From contig NZ_ATXT01000016.1 in NCBI RefSeq assembly GCF_000421825.1, positions 310,001 to 374,000 on the forward strand: a stretch of 64,000 nt of DNA. The letters are read 5' to 3'. Positions 26,106 through 33,657 of the stretch are shown here, one piece after another. Position numbers and translations under genes: made by a program. The notes beneath the pieces were generated by a model that saw only the letters and a list, made by a program, of their open reading frames with translations, ran no database searches and was not told the origin of the DNA. The DNA comes from Humibacter albus DSM 18994. Lineage in GTDB: Bacteria; Actinomycetota; Actinomycetes; Actinomycetales; Microbacteriaceae. The first letter of the stretch is position 1. Every line of letters begins with the position of its first letter.

Positions 26106-26257
26106 GCTCAGCGCATCAGCGGCTCGCGAGTCGGCGGCTCGACGCGTCAGCGGCCCAGCGCGTCAGCGGCCCAGCGCGTCAGCGGCCCAGCGAGTCGGCG
26201 GGCCCAGCGCATCGGCGGCTCAGAGCGTCGGCGGCTCAGAGCGTCGGCCGCACAGCG
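26106..26257. repeat. 16-bp tandem repeat
   Basis: About eight to nine degenerate copies of a 16-bp unit (core CAGCGGCCCAGCGCGT) fill the gap downstream of the helicase gene and run ~20 bp into its last codons. Copies near 26148-26195 are almost identical; outer copies are diverged. Overlap with the 3' end suggests the array has grown into the coding sequence. Confidence 0.75.
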
Positions 26258-27534
26258 GGCTCCCCATGCATGAATCGGTCGACGTCGCGATCGACCATGA
26301 TGTCGCTGGGGCGCAGTGGGCGGGTGAGGTAGAGGCCGTCGAGCGTGGTGAGCCGGCTGAGGGCGACATACGTCTGGCCCGGGCTGAAAGCGCGGGCACC
26401 GAGGTCGACGATCGCGCTGTCATACGTCTTGCCCTGAGACTTGTGAATGGTGACCGCCCACGCCAGCCGCAGCGGGAACTGCGTGAACTCGGCGGCCACA
26501 TCTTTCGTCAGCTTCTTGGTGAGCGGGTTGTACGTGTACTTGAACCGTTCCCACACGGTGGGCTCGACCTCGTGCACCTCGCCGTCGACCTCCACGAACA
26601 CGTTGGAGTCGATGCGCACGACGGTGCCGATGGTGCCGTTCACCCATCTCGGGGCGTCGCCTCCCGCGCCGGTGTCATTGCGCAGGAACATCACCTGGGC
26701 CCCGACCTTCAGTTCGAGGGTCTCGTCGGCGGGGTAGTTGCGCTGGCCGAAGTCGCCGGAGATCTCGGCCTTGGCCGTGAGCGCGCGGCCCGGCAGCCGG
26801 GCGAGCGCGGACGCGTTGATGCGATTCACCGTGTCGTTGCGGGTCGCCAGCGTGATCGTGCCGTCCCGCGGCGCGGGCCGCGCGCCCATCGCGTTGAGCC
26901 GGTCCGCGATCTCTTTGGTGACCACGCCGTGCCGCACCGCGTTGAGCATGTGCTTGAAGTCCAGCTCGTGCTGCCGGTGGATCTCGGTGAGTTCGAAGCG
27001 ACGCAGGGATGTCTGTTCCCACACCTTCGCGTCGAAGAACCACATCGACCGGTAGTGATCGGCGAAGTACGCGCGCTCCTCCAAGCCGCCCGGTACGGGC
27101 GCCAGCTGATAGGGATCGCCGAACAGCACGATCTGCGCGCCGCCGAACGGTTCGTTCTTACGGGCGCGAGCCTGACGGAGGGCACGGTCGATGGCATCCA
27201 TCAGGTCGGCGTTGACCATGGACACCTCGTCGATCACCAACGTGTCGATGGAGTTGAGCAGCCGGGTGAGCTCTCGCGGCTGGTCGAGATCGTGGTCGGC
27301 GATGACACCGATCGGGAGCCGCATCAGGGAGTGGACGGTCTGGCCTCCCACGTTCAGCGCCGCCACACCGGTGGGCGCGCTGATCACGATCTGCTTCTCG
27401 GTGCTCCAGCTCAGGTGGTTCAGAAGCGTGGACTTTCCGGTGCCGGCCCGGCCCGTCACGAACACGTGGTCGCGCGTGTTCTCGATGGCGTCGTAGACGG
27501 CGTTCTGCTCCGCCGTCAGTTTCACTGCGCTCAA
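26236..27534 (-). CDS. Pif1-like superfamily 1 DNA helicase
   Basis: A 432-aa cytosolic 5'-3' helicase. Motifs in order: Walker A GRAGTGKSTLL (~28-38), Ia SAPTGVAALNVGGQT, Walker B VIDEVSMVN (~100-108), III GDPYQLAPVPGG, then the two RecA-2 motifs AWAVTIHKSQGKTYD and YVALSRLTTLDGLYL. This is the compact Pif1/RecD2-like core seen in many actinobacteria, implicated in unwinding G-quadruplex or stalled-fork DNA, which would suit this GC-rich genome. The start is TTG 27534, overlapping the upstream stop (TTGA); GTG 27525 is possible. The C-terminus overlaps a tandem repeat. Confidence 0.9.
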   Translation of the reverse strand: MSAVKLTAEQNAVYDAIENTRDHVFVTGRAGTGKSTLLNHLSWSTEKQIVISAPTGVAALNVGGQTVHSLMRLPIGVIADHDLDQPRELTRLLNSIDTLVIDEVSMVNADLMDAIDRALRQARARKNEPFGGAQIVLFGDPYQLAPVPGGLEERAYFADHYRSMWFFDAKVWEQTSLRRFELTEIHRQHELDFKHMLNAVRHGVVTKEIADRLNAMGARPAPRDGTITLATRNDTVNRINASALARLPGRALTAKAEISGDFGQRNYPADETLELKVGAQVMFLRNDTGAGGDAPRWVNGTIGTVVRIDSNVFVEVDGEVHEVEPTVWERFKYTYNPLTKKLTKDVAAEFTQFPLRLAWAVTIHKSQGKTYDSAIVDLGARAFSPGQTYVALSRLTTLDGLYLTRPLRPSDIMVDRDVDRFMHGEPAVRPTL

Positions 27535-29657
27535 CGCTCCGACTCCGGCACAACGGTGGACCCGTCCGACCCGGTGCCGTCGCTTTCGGCGGAAGCGGGA
27601 CGTTCGGCCGTCAGCACGCCGCCGGCGGCTTCGCGCTCGGCACCGGCAGGAGCACGATCCGCTCCCGCGGACCCTCGCGGTGCACCCCTTCCGTCGGCGA
27701 CGCCTTCGGATGCCATGCGTTGCAGCATCGCGTTGTACGCCACCAGCTCCGGGTCGCCCGTGCGGTCCGCGAACCGGTCGTGACGCTTCGTCTCCTTGTC
27801 ATCGCTGCGGCTCCACTGGATCGCCACCACGATCGCCAGCATCAGCGTCGGGATCTCGCCGATGCTCCAGGCGATACCGCCGGCGAGCTGCTGATCCGCC
27901 ATCGGGGTGTCACCCCAGGTGCGGCCCATGGCGCCGTACCAGTTGGCGAGGAACAGCCCGTTGGCCGTGAGGATGGAGAGACCGAAGAACGCGTGGAAGG
28001 CCATCGTGCCCAGCAGGAGCAGGAGCCGAAGGGGATAGGGCGGCCGATACTTCACGGGATCGATGCCGATCAGTGTCTGCGCGAAGAGGTATCCCGTGAT
28101 GAGGAAGTGGATGATCATCCACTCATGGCCGATGTGGTCGGTTGTCGCCCAGCGGAACAGCGGCGAGTAGTAGAAGACCCAGAGGGATCCCGCGAACAGC
28201 GCCGCAGCGACGATCGGCTGGGTGAGTACCGCGGCGAACTTCGAGTGGACGGCGAGCATGATCCACTCGCGAGCCCCTCGGGAGCCGTCGGTGCGCTTCA
28301 CGATGGTGCGCAGCGCGAGCGTCACGGGTGCGCCGGGCACCAGCAGCACCGGGATGAGCATCGTCAGCAGCATGTGCGCAAGCATGTGGCTGGAGAACAG
28401 ATACTTCTCGTAGACGTTGATGCCGCCGTTGGTGACCCAGAGCAGTGCGACGATGCCCGCGATCCACGAGATGGTGCGCCCGATCGGCCACTTGTCGCCA
28501 CGCCGATGAAGGCGCACCACGCCGGCGATGTAGAAGAACAGCGCGAAGGCGCATCCGATCAGCCACAGCGGATCCACGTTGATGCCGGTCAGGTAGTGCT
28601 CGAAGGTGAGGGGCGCCGGCAGCGGCTCGCCGGTGAGCACCTCCGCTGGCGTCGGCCGCGCGACCGTCGTCTGCGCGATGGGTGTCGCGGTGCGAGCAAG
28701 GGCGGCGGCCACGCCGGAGGCGATACCCATGAACGCGAGCTCCGCTGAGACCATCCACCAGAACGTGCCGCGTCCGCCGCGGCGCTTGAGTCGCCTGATG
28801 AGGTATCGCCGCTGCACCATGCCGAAGAGACCCAGCACGACGAGCGCGAGCGACTTGATCAGCACCAGCACGCCGTACGCGGTGAGCAGGTTGCGCAGGG
28901 TACCGATGCGCAGGTCGGCGTTGATGATCCCGGAGAACGCCACCACGAAGAAGCAGATGATGGCGAGCGTGGAGAACCGTTCGAGCACCTCCACCAGACG
29001 CTCGCCGCGCAGGGACTTGCGGATCAGCACGATCGTGAGCAGCCCGCCGATCCAGATGGCGGCGAAGACCAGATGCAGGCCCAGCGACGTGATCGCCTGG
29101 TCGTGGCCTGCTGTGCCGGCGGCGTGGCCGCTCAGCGCCATCGGCACGAGCGAACTCAGCGCGATGACCGTCACGAAGACGAGTAGCGTCTGGTTGCGCA
29201 CCGCGAAGCACAGCACCGTCGTCACGGCTGCGATGAGCGTGATCGCCAGCCACACCTGTCCGACGGCGACCTGCGTGGCGAACTGGCTGATGCCATCACT
29301 GAACTGCTGATCGAACGAGAGACCGGAACCGGTCACGTCGAGGTAGGTGAGCACCCCGGTGACCGCGCTGGCGACGGTCATGATGGCGGCCGAGGCGGCG
29401 GCGACATCCAGAGTCTTGTCGAATTCCGGCTTCTGGGGGCTGAGCGCGAAGCAGGCCATGACGAGCGCACCGATCATGCCGGCGGCGCTCAGGTTGACGA
29501 ACAGATTGGCGACCGGAAGGCCCCAGCGCACGACCGGGCCCGGGTCGAGCAGGGCCGGCGCCGACGCCGCACCACCGTAGGCGAGCGCCGCCAGAATCGC
29601 CAGGAGAGCGAACACGACCAGGGCGACGGGACCCGCGACGCGCTGCACTCTCTTCAC
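27531..29657 (-). CDS. CopD-CtaG fusion: copper import / cytochrome c oxidase assembly protein
   Basis: About 708 aa with ~15 membrane segments. The N-terminal half is CopD-like (LSGHAAGTAGHDQAI, LHLVFAAIWIGGLLTI), with His residues that can bind copper. The C-terminal half is CtaG/caa3-assembly-like (YLFSSHMLAHMLLTMLIPVLLVPGAPVTL, HEWMIIHFLITGYLF, MAFHAFFGLSIL). Such fusions are common in actinobacteria and are thought to move Cu to the CuB site of cytochrome oxidase. The C-terminal ~80 residues are hydrophilic and Gly/Ala-rich. GTG 29657 or 29648 fits the start of hydrophobic sequence. It is coupled to the Pif1-like gene by TTGA. Confidence 0.85.
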   Translation of the reverse strand: MKRVQRVAGPVALVVFALLAILAALAYGGAASAPALLDPGPVVRWGLPVANLFVNLSAAGMIGALVMACFALSPQKPEFDKTLDVAAASAAIMTVASAVTGVLTYLDVTGSGLSFDQQFSDGISQFATQVAVGQVWLAITLIAAVTTVLCFAVRNQTLLVFVTVIALSSLVPMALSGHAAGTAGHDQAITSLGLHLVFAAIWIGGLLTIVLIRKSLRGERLVEVLERFSTLAIICFFVVAFSGIINADLRIGTLRNLLTAYGVLVLIKSLALVVLGLFGMVQRRYLIRRLKRRGGRGTFWWMVSAELAFMGIASGVAAALARTATPIAQTTVARPTPAEVLTGEPLPAPLTFEHYLTGINVDPLWLIGCAFALFFYIAGVVRLHRRGDKWPIGRTISWIAGIVALLWVTNGGINVYEKYLFSSHMLAHMLLTMLIPVLLVPGAPVTLALRTIVKRTDGSRGAREWIMLAVHSKFAAVLTQPIVAAALFAGSLWVFYYSPLFRWATTDHIGHEWMIIHFLITGYLFAQTLIGIDPVKYRPPYPLRLLLLLGTMAFHAFFGLSILTANGLFLANWYGAMGRTWGDTPMADQQLAGGIAWSIGEIPTLMLAIVVAIQWSRSDDKETKRHDRFADRTGDPELVAYNAMLQRMASEGVADGRGAPRGSAGADRAPAGAEREAAGGVLTAERPASAESDGTGSDGSTVVPESER

Positions 29658-29789
29658 TCTGTCCAGCGTAGGCGTTGCGACCTGGATGCCCGACGTGACG
29701 ATGGATGTCTGTGAGCGGCTCTCGCGCGCCGCCGCCGGGGACGCAGAGTGCGGCCACGTACTCCCGGGAGCCGGGCCGCGCCCTTTCTC

Positions 29790-30006
29790 CTCGGTGACCC
29801 CCGTTGTCGTCGGGGCGCCTCGTTGCGGAGCCACCCCGTTGTCACCGAGCTACCCCCGTGGCCATCGGCCACCCCGGGCCGCCTCGTTGCCGAGCCACCC
29901 CGTGGCCATCGCGCCACCCCGTTGTCGTCGGGCCACCCCCGTGGCCATCGCGCCACCCCGGGCCGCCTCGTTGCCGGGCCACCCCGTTGTCGTCGGCCCA
30001 CCCCGC
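29790..30006. repeat. CCACCCCG-type tandem repeat block
   Basis: Roughly eight copies of CCACCCCG alternate with GTTGTCGTCGGG, GTGGCCATCGCG and GGCCGCCTCGTTGCC segments, giving irregular units of about 19-26 bp. It occupies most of the 29658-30138 gap upstream of the CopD-CtaG gene and downstream of the HU gene. No gene is supported here. The rest of the gap holds the HU terminator at 30091-30126. Confidence 0.75.
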
Positions 30007-30090
30007 GATTCACGTCAACAGGGCGCGGGTTCGACAAGAAGAGGGTGGCCCCAAGCAGTGTGCCGCTCGACGAGCTATGCGCACGCAAGC

Positions 30091-30126
30091 GAAGAGGGGA
30101 CGCCGGCGAACCGGCATCCCCTCTTC
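30091..30126 (-). terminator. Hairpin terminator of the HU gene
   Basis: On the minus strand, thirteen bases after the HU stop, GAAGAGGGGATGCCGG pairs with CCGGCGTCCCCTCTTC across a TTCG tetraloop: 16 bp with one G-U. A short GCTTGCG follows rather than a U-run, as is usual in high-GC actinobacteria. Confidence 0.75.
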
Positions 30127-30138
30127 AGGCGCTTGTTG

Positions 30139-30426
30139 CTACTTGACGGAAGCCTTGAGCTTGCTGCCCGCGGTCAGCTTGACGCGGTGGCCGGCCGGGA
30201 TCTTGATCTCGGCGCCGGTCTGCGGGTTGCGACCCGTACGCGCGGCCGTCTCCGTGCGCTCAGCGGCGAGCCAGCCCGGGATGGTGACCTTGCCCCCACC
30301 TGCGACGGTCTCGGCGATGGTCGCGAAGAAAGCGTCGACCACAGCCCCCACGGCGGCCTGGCTCTGACCGGTCGACGCGGCAACCGCGGCCACGAGCTCG
30401 GTCTTGTTCAGCGACTTGTCAGCCAT
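30139..30426 (-). CDS. hup: HU-family histone-like DNA-binding protein
   Basis: A 95-aa nucleoid protein. It shows the complete HU fold: NKTELVAAVAAST, the dimer helices, GGGKVTIPGW, and the DNA-clasping arm RTGRNPQTGAEIKIPA (about residues 60-75), ending AGSKLKASVK. It lacks the long Lys/Ala-rich tail of mycobacterial HupB. ATG 30426 is preferred because GAGGAGGA lies seven bases upstream; a further in-frame ATG at 30495 would add 23 unlikely residues. It is monocistronic with its own hairpin terminator. Confidence 0.95.
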   Translation of the reverse strand: MADKSLNKTELVAAVAASTGQSQAAVGAVVDAFFATIAETVAGGGKVTIPGWLAAERTETAARTGRNPQTGAEIKIPAGHRVKLTAGSKLKASVK

Positions 30427-30782
30427 TGAGTGTCCTCCTCGGACGTTCTGCTGCGAAGCAGCGTTGGTGTTGAAGTTCACGGCGGTAAGCCGCATGGAGT
30501 GGTTTTCGGGGAGGAGTCCCCTGAACCGCCCTCAAAGTACCAAGAAACCGCGGAATCACGCGGATTTCCGACCTATTGAGGGCATTTCGGGCGGTTCGGC
30601 GCACTTCAGCGCGTTTCCGGCGCCGGTTATGCACAGAACCAAGGGAGTTATGCACAGGATGCCCATGCTCCCGCGGCCACGCGCTCCACCCGAGTGAACG
30701 TGAAACATACGGATCCGGCCGAAACCTCGCTCGTCGCGGGTGGTCTCGGCCGAAGAGGTATGTCTCAGCGACGACGGCGCGC

Positions 30783-30814
30783 AAAAGGGGCGCCGTCCCG
30801 AAGGACGACGCCCC
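30783..30814 (-). terminator. Rho-independent terminator after the L28-L33-S14 operon
   Basis: On the minus strand GGGGCGTCGTCC pairs with GGACGGCGCCCC around TTCG, followed immediately by TTTT. It lies ~70 bp beyond the rpsN stop. The rest of 30427-30884 shows no gene; an imperfect inverted repeat (CATAC...GTATG, CGGCCGA...TCGGCCG) spans about 30705-30767, and the HU leader occupies the left part. Confidence 0.85.
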
Positions 30815-30884
30815 GTGAAGCGTGTTGCGACGCGAGCGGATGTCCGCTCAGGCGTGAGTGCCGGCGAACCGGCTCCTCGACGAC

Positions 30885-31190
30885 CTACCAGCTCGACTTC
30901 GTGATGCCGGGCAGCTCGCCGCGGTGGGCCATGTCGCGGAAGCGAACACGCGAGATGCCGAACTTGGTCAGCACGCCACGGGGGCGACCGTCGACGGCGT
31001 CACGGCTGCGAAGGCGAACCGGCGAAGCGTTGCGGGGCAGCTTCTGCAGTGCCACGCGGGCCTCTTCGCGCTGCTCGTCGGTCGACTCGGGGCTCACGAG
31101 CTGCTTCTTCAGCGCGAGACGCTTCTCGGCGTAACGGTCGACGACCACCTGGCGCTGCTTGTTGCGCGCGATCTTGCTCTTCTTAGCCAT
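30885..31190 (-). CDS. rpsN: 30S ribosomal protein S14, zinc-free (C-minus) form
   Basis: 101 aa, the long S14 variant without the CxxC...CxxC zinc ribbon. It begins [20 protein letters not shown] and ends [25 protein letters not shown], the conserved 16S-binding C-terminus. It is third in a tight L28-L33-S14 operon, three bases after the L33 stop. C-minus S14 proteins commonly replace zinc-binding paralogues in zinc-poor conditions. Whether a C-plus S14 exists elsewhere in this genome cannot be seen here. Confidence 0.96.
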   Translation of the reverse strand: MAKKSKIARNKQRQVVVDRYAEKRLALKKQLVSPESTDEQREEARVALQKLPRNASPVRLRSRDAVDGRPRGVLTKFGISRVRFRDMAHRGELPGITKSSW

Positions 31191-31193
31191 GCT

Positions 31194-31361
31194 CTACCGC
31201 TCCTCGCGGAATTCGACGTGCTTGCGCACGATGGGGTCGTACTTCTTCAGCACGAGTCGGTCGGGGTCGTTGCGGCGGTTCTTCTTGGTCACGTAGGTGT
31301 AACCGGTGCCCGCCGTGGAACGGAGCTTGATGATCGGACGGACGTCCTGCTGCTTGGCCAT
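31194..31361 (-). CDS. rpmG: 50S ribosomal protein L33, zinc-free (C-minus) form
   Basis: A 55-aa ribosomal protein. Translating the minus strand from ATG 31361 gives [20 protein letters not shown], then [23 protein letters not shown] and a [11 protein letters not shown] end. It contains no cysteine at all, so it is the C-minus form. Its ATG shares one base with the L28 stop (TGATG), so the pair is translationally coupled. The gene is short, but sequence conservation leaves little doubt. Confidence 0.95.
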   Translation of the reverse strand: MAKQQDVRPIIKLRSTAGTGYTYVTKKNRRNDPDRLVLKKYDPIVRKHVEFREER

Positions 31362-31597
31362 CAGATCTTCTCCCCACGGGCCAGGATGTCCTTGACCACG
31401 GCCTCGATGCCGCGAGCATCGATCACCTTGATGCCCTTGGCGCTGACGTTCAGAGTGACGTTACGGCGCAGCGACGGCACGTAGTACGTCTTCTTCTGGA
31501 TGTTCGGGTCGAAACGACGCTTCGTGCGTCGGTGCGAGTGCGAGATGTTGTGTCCGAAACCGGGCACAGCTCCCGTCACCTGGCAGACAGCTGCCAT
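31361..31597 (-). CDS. rpmB: 50S ribosomal protein L28, C-minus form
   Basis: 78 aa: [32 protein letters not shown], split here as an N-terminal VCQVTG segment and the KRRFDPN rRNA-contact region, ending with the conserved [21 protein letters not shown]. It has one Cys only, so no zinc ribbon (E. coli-like form). ATG 31597 follows GGAGGAAATC. It is first gene of the operon, with a credible promoter at 31734-31762. In mycobacteria the equivalent C-minus operon is Zur-repressed. Here zur lies 480 bp away, but no Zur box is seen in this promoter. Confidence 0.95.
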   Translation of the reverse strand: MAAVCQVTGAVPGFGHNISHSHRRTKRRFDPNIQKKTYYVPSLRRNVTLNVSAKGIKVIDARGIEAVVKDILARGEKI

Positions 31598-31733
31598 GAT
31601 TTCCTCCATCGATACCGAAGGGCGGATGCCCTTCCCAAGATCTCTTGTCGGCGCACGCAAACCTGCCCAGGTTCTTCCGAGAAGGGGATTGTGAGCGCGA
31701 ACTGCGCAGAGGAGCCCGCGCAGACGAAGAACA

Positions 31734-31762
31734 AGTCTACGCGACACGCCGCACCTGCCCAA
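31734..31762 (-). promoter_or_regulatory. Promoter for rpmB-rpmG-rpsN
   Basis: Minus strand: -35 TTGGGC (31757-31762), 17-bp spacer, -10 TAGACT (31734-31739). The -10 matches TANNNT and the spacing is ideal. Transcription would start ~130 bp upstream of rpmB, leaving a leader long enough for regulation. No Zur-like dyad overlaps it. Confidence 0.6.
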
Positions 31763-31772
31763 ATCGAGGCAT

Positions 31773-31926
31773 CCGGGGGGCGCGGGAGCGCGGGGGGCGC
31801 GGGAGCGCGGGGGGCGCGGTTCGAGCGGGGGCACGGTTCGAGCGGGGGCACGGTTCGAGCGGGGGCACGGTTCGAGCGGGGGCCGGTTCGGGCGGGGGCA
31901 CGGTTCGGGCGGGGCCGGCGGCCTCA
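31773..31926. repeat. 17-bp G-rich tandem repeat
   Basis: About eight to nine copies of a 17-bp unit: first GGGGGGCGCGGGAGCGC-type, then CACGGTTCGAGCGGGGG-type. Runs of five to six G on the plus strand recur every 17 bp, so G-quadruplex formation is possible. It lies immediately upstream of the rpmB promoter. No gene is supported between 31598 and 32074. Confidence 0.8.
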
Positions 31927-31939
31927 ACAGGACATCGGC

Positions 31940-31970
31940 CCGAGAACATGCCGGTTCGGCATGTTCTCGG
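31940..31970 (-). terminator. 13-bp hairpin downstream of zur
   Basis: CCGAGAACATGCC (31940-31952) pairs perfectly with GGCATGTTCTCGG (31958-31970) around a 5-nt loop. It is ~105 bp past the zur stop and is the best candidate for terminating the znu-zur transcript. There is no U-run. Confidence 0.55.
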
Positions 31971-32074
31971 CTAGAGAGCGCGATCTGTCATGTCGGGGGC
32001 GTGGCCGCGGATCGGACGGCCGAGGGCGTGACCGCGGATCGGACCGAAGGTGTGCCGCTGCCGGACGGCGGTCG

Positions 32075-32491
32075 TCAAGTGGGGTGGCCCAACGGGACCG
32101 GGGGCGGCGGGAACCGGGAGCACTCCGCGCAGAGCCCGAAGATGTCGACGACGTGGCGGGCGTCGGTGAAGCCGTGCTCGGATGCCACGCGTCCGGCCCA
32201 CTCCTCCACGTCGTCCGCGGCGATCTCCACCGTCAAGCCGCAACGACGGCAGATCAGGTGATGGTGGTGCCCCGTGGAGCAGGCGCGGTAGAGCGCTTCG
32301 CCATCGGGCGACTGCAGCGAGTCCGCCTCGCCCTCCAGCGCGAGATCGGCCAGCGCGCGGTAGACGGTGGCGAGCCCGATAGAGGAACCGTGCTCGCGCA
32401 GCTGCACGTGCAGGCTCTGCGCGCTCACGAAGCCCTCGTTGGAGGCGAGGGCTTCGCGCACGGACTCGCGCTGCCAGGTGTTGCGCTTCAC
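32075..32491 (-). CDS. zur: Zinc uptake regulator (Fur family)
   Basis: A 138-aa metal-dependent repressor. The winged helix is the N-terminal half (TWQRESVREALASNEGFVSAQSLH, then GLATVYRALADLALEG). The metal-sensing half has GHHHHLICRRCG (His cluster and CxxC), with a second pair CAEC near the C-terminus, so the structural zinc site is complete. Co-transcription with znuACB identifies it as Zur rather than Fur. GTG 32491 overlaps the znuB stop (GTGA). It probably represses its own operon through the dyad at 35677-35691. Confidence 0.92.
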   Translation of the reverse strand: MKRNTWQRESVREALASNEGFVSAQSLHVQLREHGSSIGLATVYRALADLALEGEADSLQSPDGEALYRACSTGHHHHLICRRCGLTVEIAADDVEEWAGRVASEHGFTDARHVVDIFGLCAECSRFPPPPVPLGHPT

Positions 32492-33657
32492 GATGCGCCC
32501 TCCGATGTGGACCGCGCCTCGGGCGCGACCTGACGCGTGGCGGCGATCGGGCTCGTGCCCGTAGCACGACCACCGACATCACCAGCAGCACCACCAGAAC
32601 CTCCACCGACGCCCGCAGCACCACCGACACTCGCAGCACCACCGACACTCGCAGCACCAGCACCAGCACCAGTACCAGCAGCACCATGGACAGCCGCGGC
32701 GCCGGCGACCGTCGCACCAGCTCCAGCACCGGCTCCAGCACCAGCTCCAGCACCAGCACCAAAGCGAGCACCGCTCGGCACCGCCGACGGCATCCGCCCG
32801 TGACTGCTGCGGCGCTTGCGCACGCCCGCGATCACGCGGCACACCACGTAGATCAAGAACGAGATGGTCGTCACGTACGGGCTGATCGGCACCGAACCGC
32901 CGAGCGCCAGCATGATGCCGCCCACCATCGACACCATCCCGAACACCACGCTGAGCAGCGGCACGACCAGCGGCGACGACGAGACCTTGAGTGCGGCGGC
33001 GGCCGGCGTCACCAGGATCGACAGCACCAGCAGCGCCCCCACGATCTGCACCGAGACGGCCACGGCAAGGCCCAGCAGCAGCATGAAGACGATCGAGAGC
33101 GCGCGGGTGGGGACGCCGCGCGCGGAGGCGACGTCGACATCCAGGCTGGAGAACGTGAGCGGCCGCCACACGATGGCGAGGCCGATCACGACGATCACCG
33201 CGATCACCAGCAGTGCGCCGATCTGCGGGGTGTCGATGGCCACGATCTGCCCGGTGAGCAACCCGAATTTGTTCGCGGAGCGTCCGGGATAGAGAGCGAG
33301 GCACAGGATGCCCAGACCGAGTCCGAAGGGCATCAGCACGGCCGTGATCGAATTGCGTTCTCGGGCCTTGGACCCCAGCAGCCCGATGAGCAGGGCAGCG
33401 ATCAGCGATCCGACGATCGAGCCCTGCACGACTCCGACACCGAGCAGAAGGCCCGCGGATGCCCCGGCGAACGACAGTTCGCTCACGCCGTGCACCGCGA
33501 ACGCCATGTCCCGCGACATGACGAACACGCCGATCAGGCCGCCGACCAGACCGAGCATCGCTCCGGCCAGGATCGAGTTGTGCAGCAGCACGACGAGCTG
33601 CCCGTAGTCGGTGAAGTTGAAGATCTGCGACCACCAGCCGGCATCCATGTGCGTCAC
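32488..33657 (-). CDS. znuB: Zinc ABC transporter permease with an Ala/Gly-rich tail
   Basis: 389 aa. The first ~280 residues are a ZnuB/AdcB-type permease with about eight membrane segments (HNSILAGAMLGLVGGLIGVFV, GVSELSFAGASAGLLLG). The final ~105 residues form an odd low-complexity tail: GAGAGAGAGAGAGAGA, AASVGGAASVGGAAGVGG and similar, coded by short DNA repeats at about 32560-32765. The tail is cytosolic, lacks metal ligands and is not part of the family. GTG 33657 overlaps the znuC stop (GTGA), with GGAGGG upstream; GTG 33660 and ATG 33648 are alternatives. Confidence 0.9.
   Translation of the reverse strand: MTHMDAGWWSQIFNFTDYGQLVVLLHNSILAGAMLGLVGGLIGVFVMSRDMAFAVHGVSELSFAGASAGLLLGVGVVQGSIVGSLIAALLIGLLGSKARERNSITAVLMPFGLGLGILCLALYPGRSANKFGLLTGQIVAIDTPQIGALLVIAVIVVIGLAIVWRPLTFSSLDVDVASARGVPTRALSIVFMLLLGLAVAVSVQIVGALLVLSILVTPAAAALKVSSSPLVVPLLSVVFGMVSMVGGIMLALGGSVPISPYVTTISFLIYVVCRVIAGVRKRRSSHGRMPSAVPSGARFGAGAGAGAGAGAGAGATVAGAAAVHGAAGTGAGAGAASVGGAASVGGAAGVGGGSGGAAGDVGGRATGTSPIAATRQVAPEARSTSEGAS

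Noticed and set aside
26266-27783. Long plus-strand frame opposite the Pif1-like helicase
   Set aside because: Same cause: composition is His/Arg-rich, no motif, and it crosses two real minus-strand genes.
30427-30495. Upstream ATG extending the HU protein by 23 residues
   Set aside because: A strong GAGGAGGA site lies just before the internal ATG, and the extra residues do not resemble HU N-termini.
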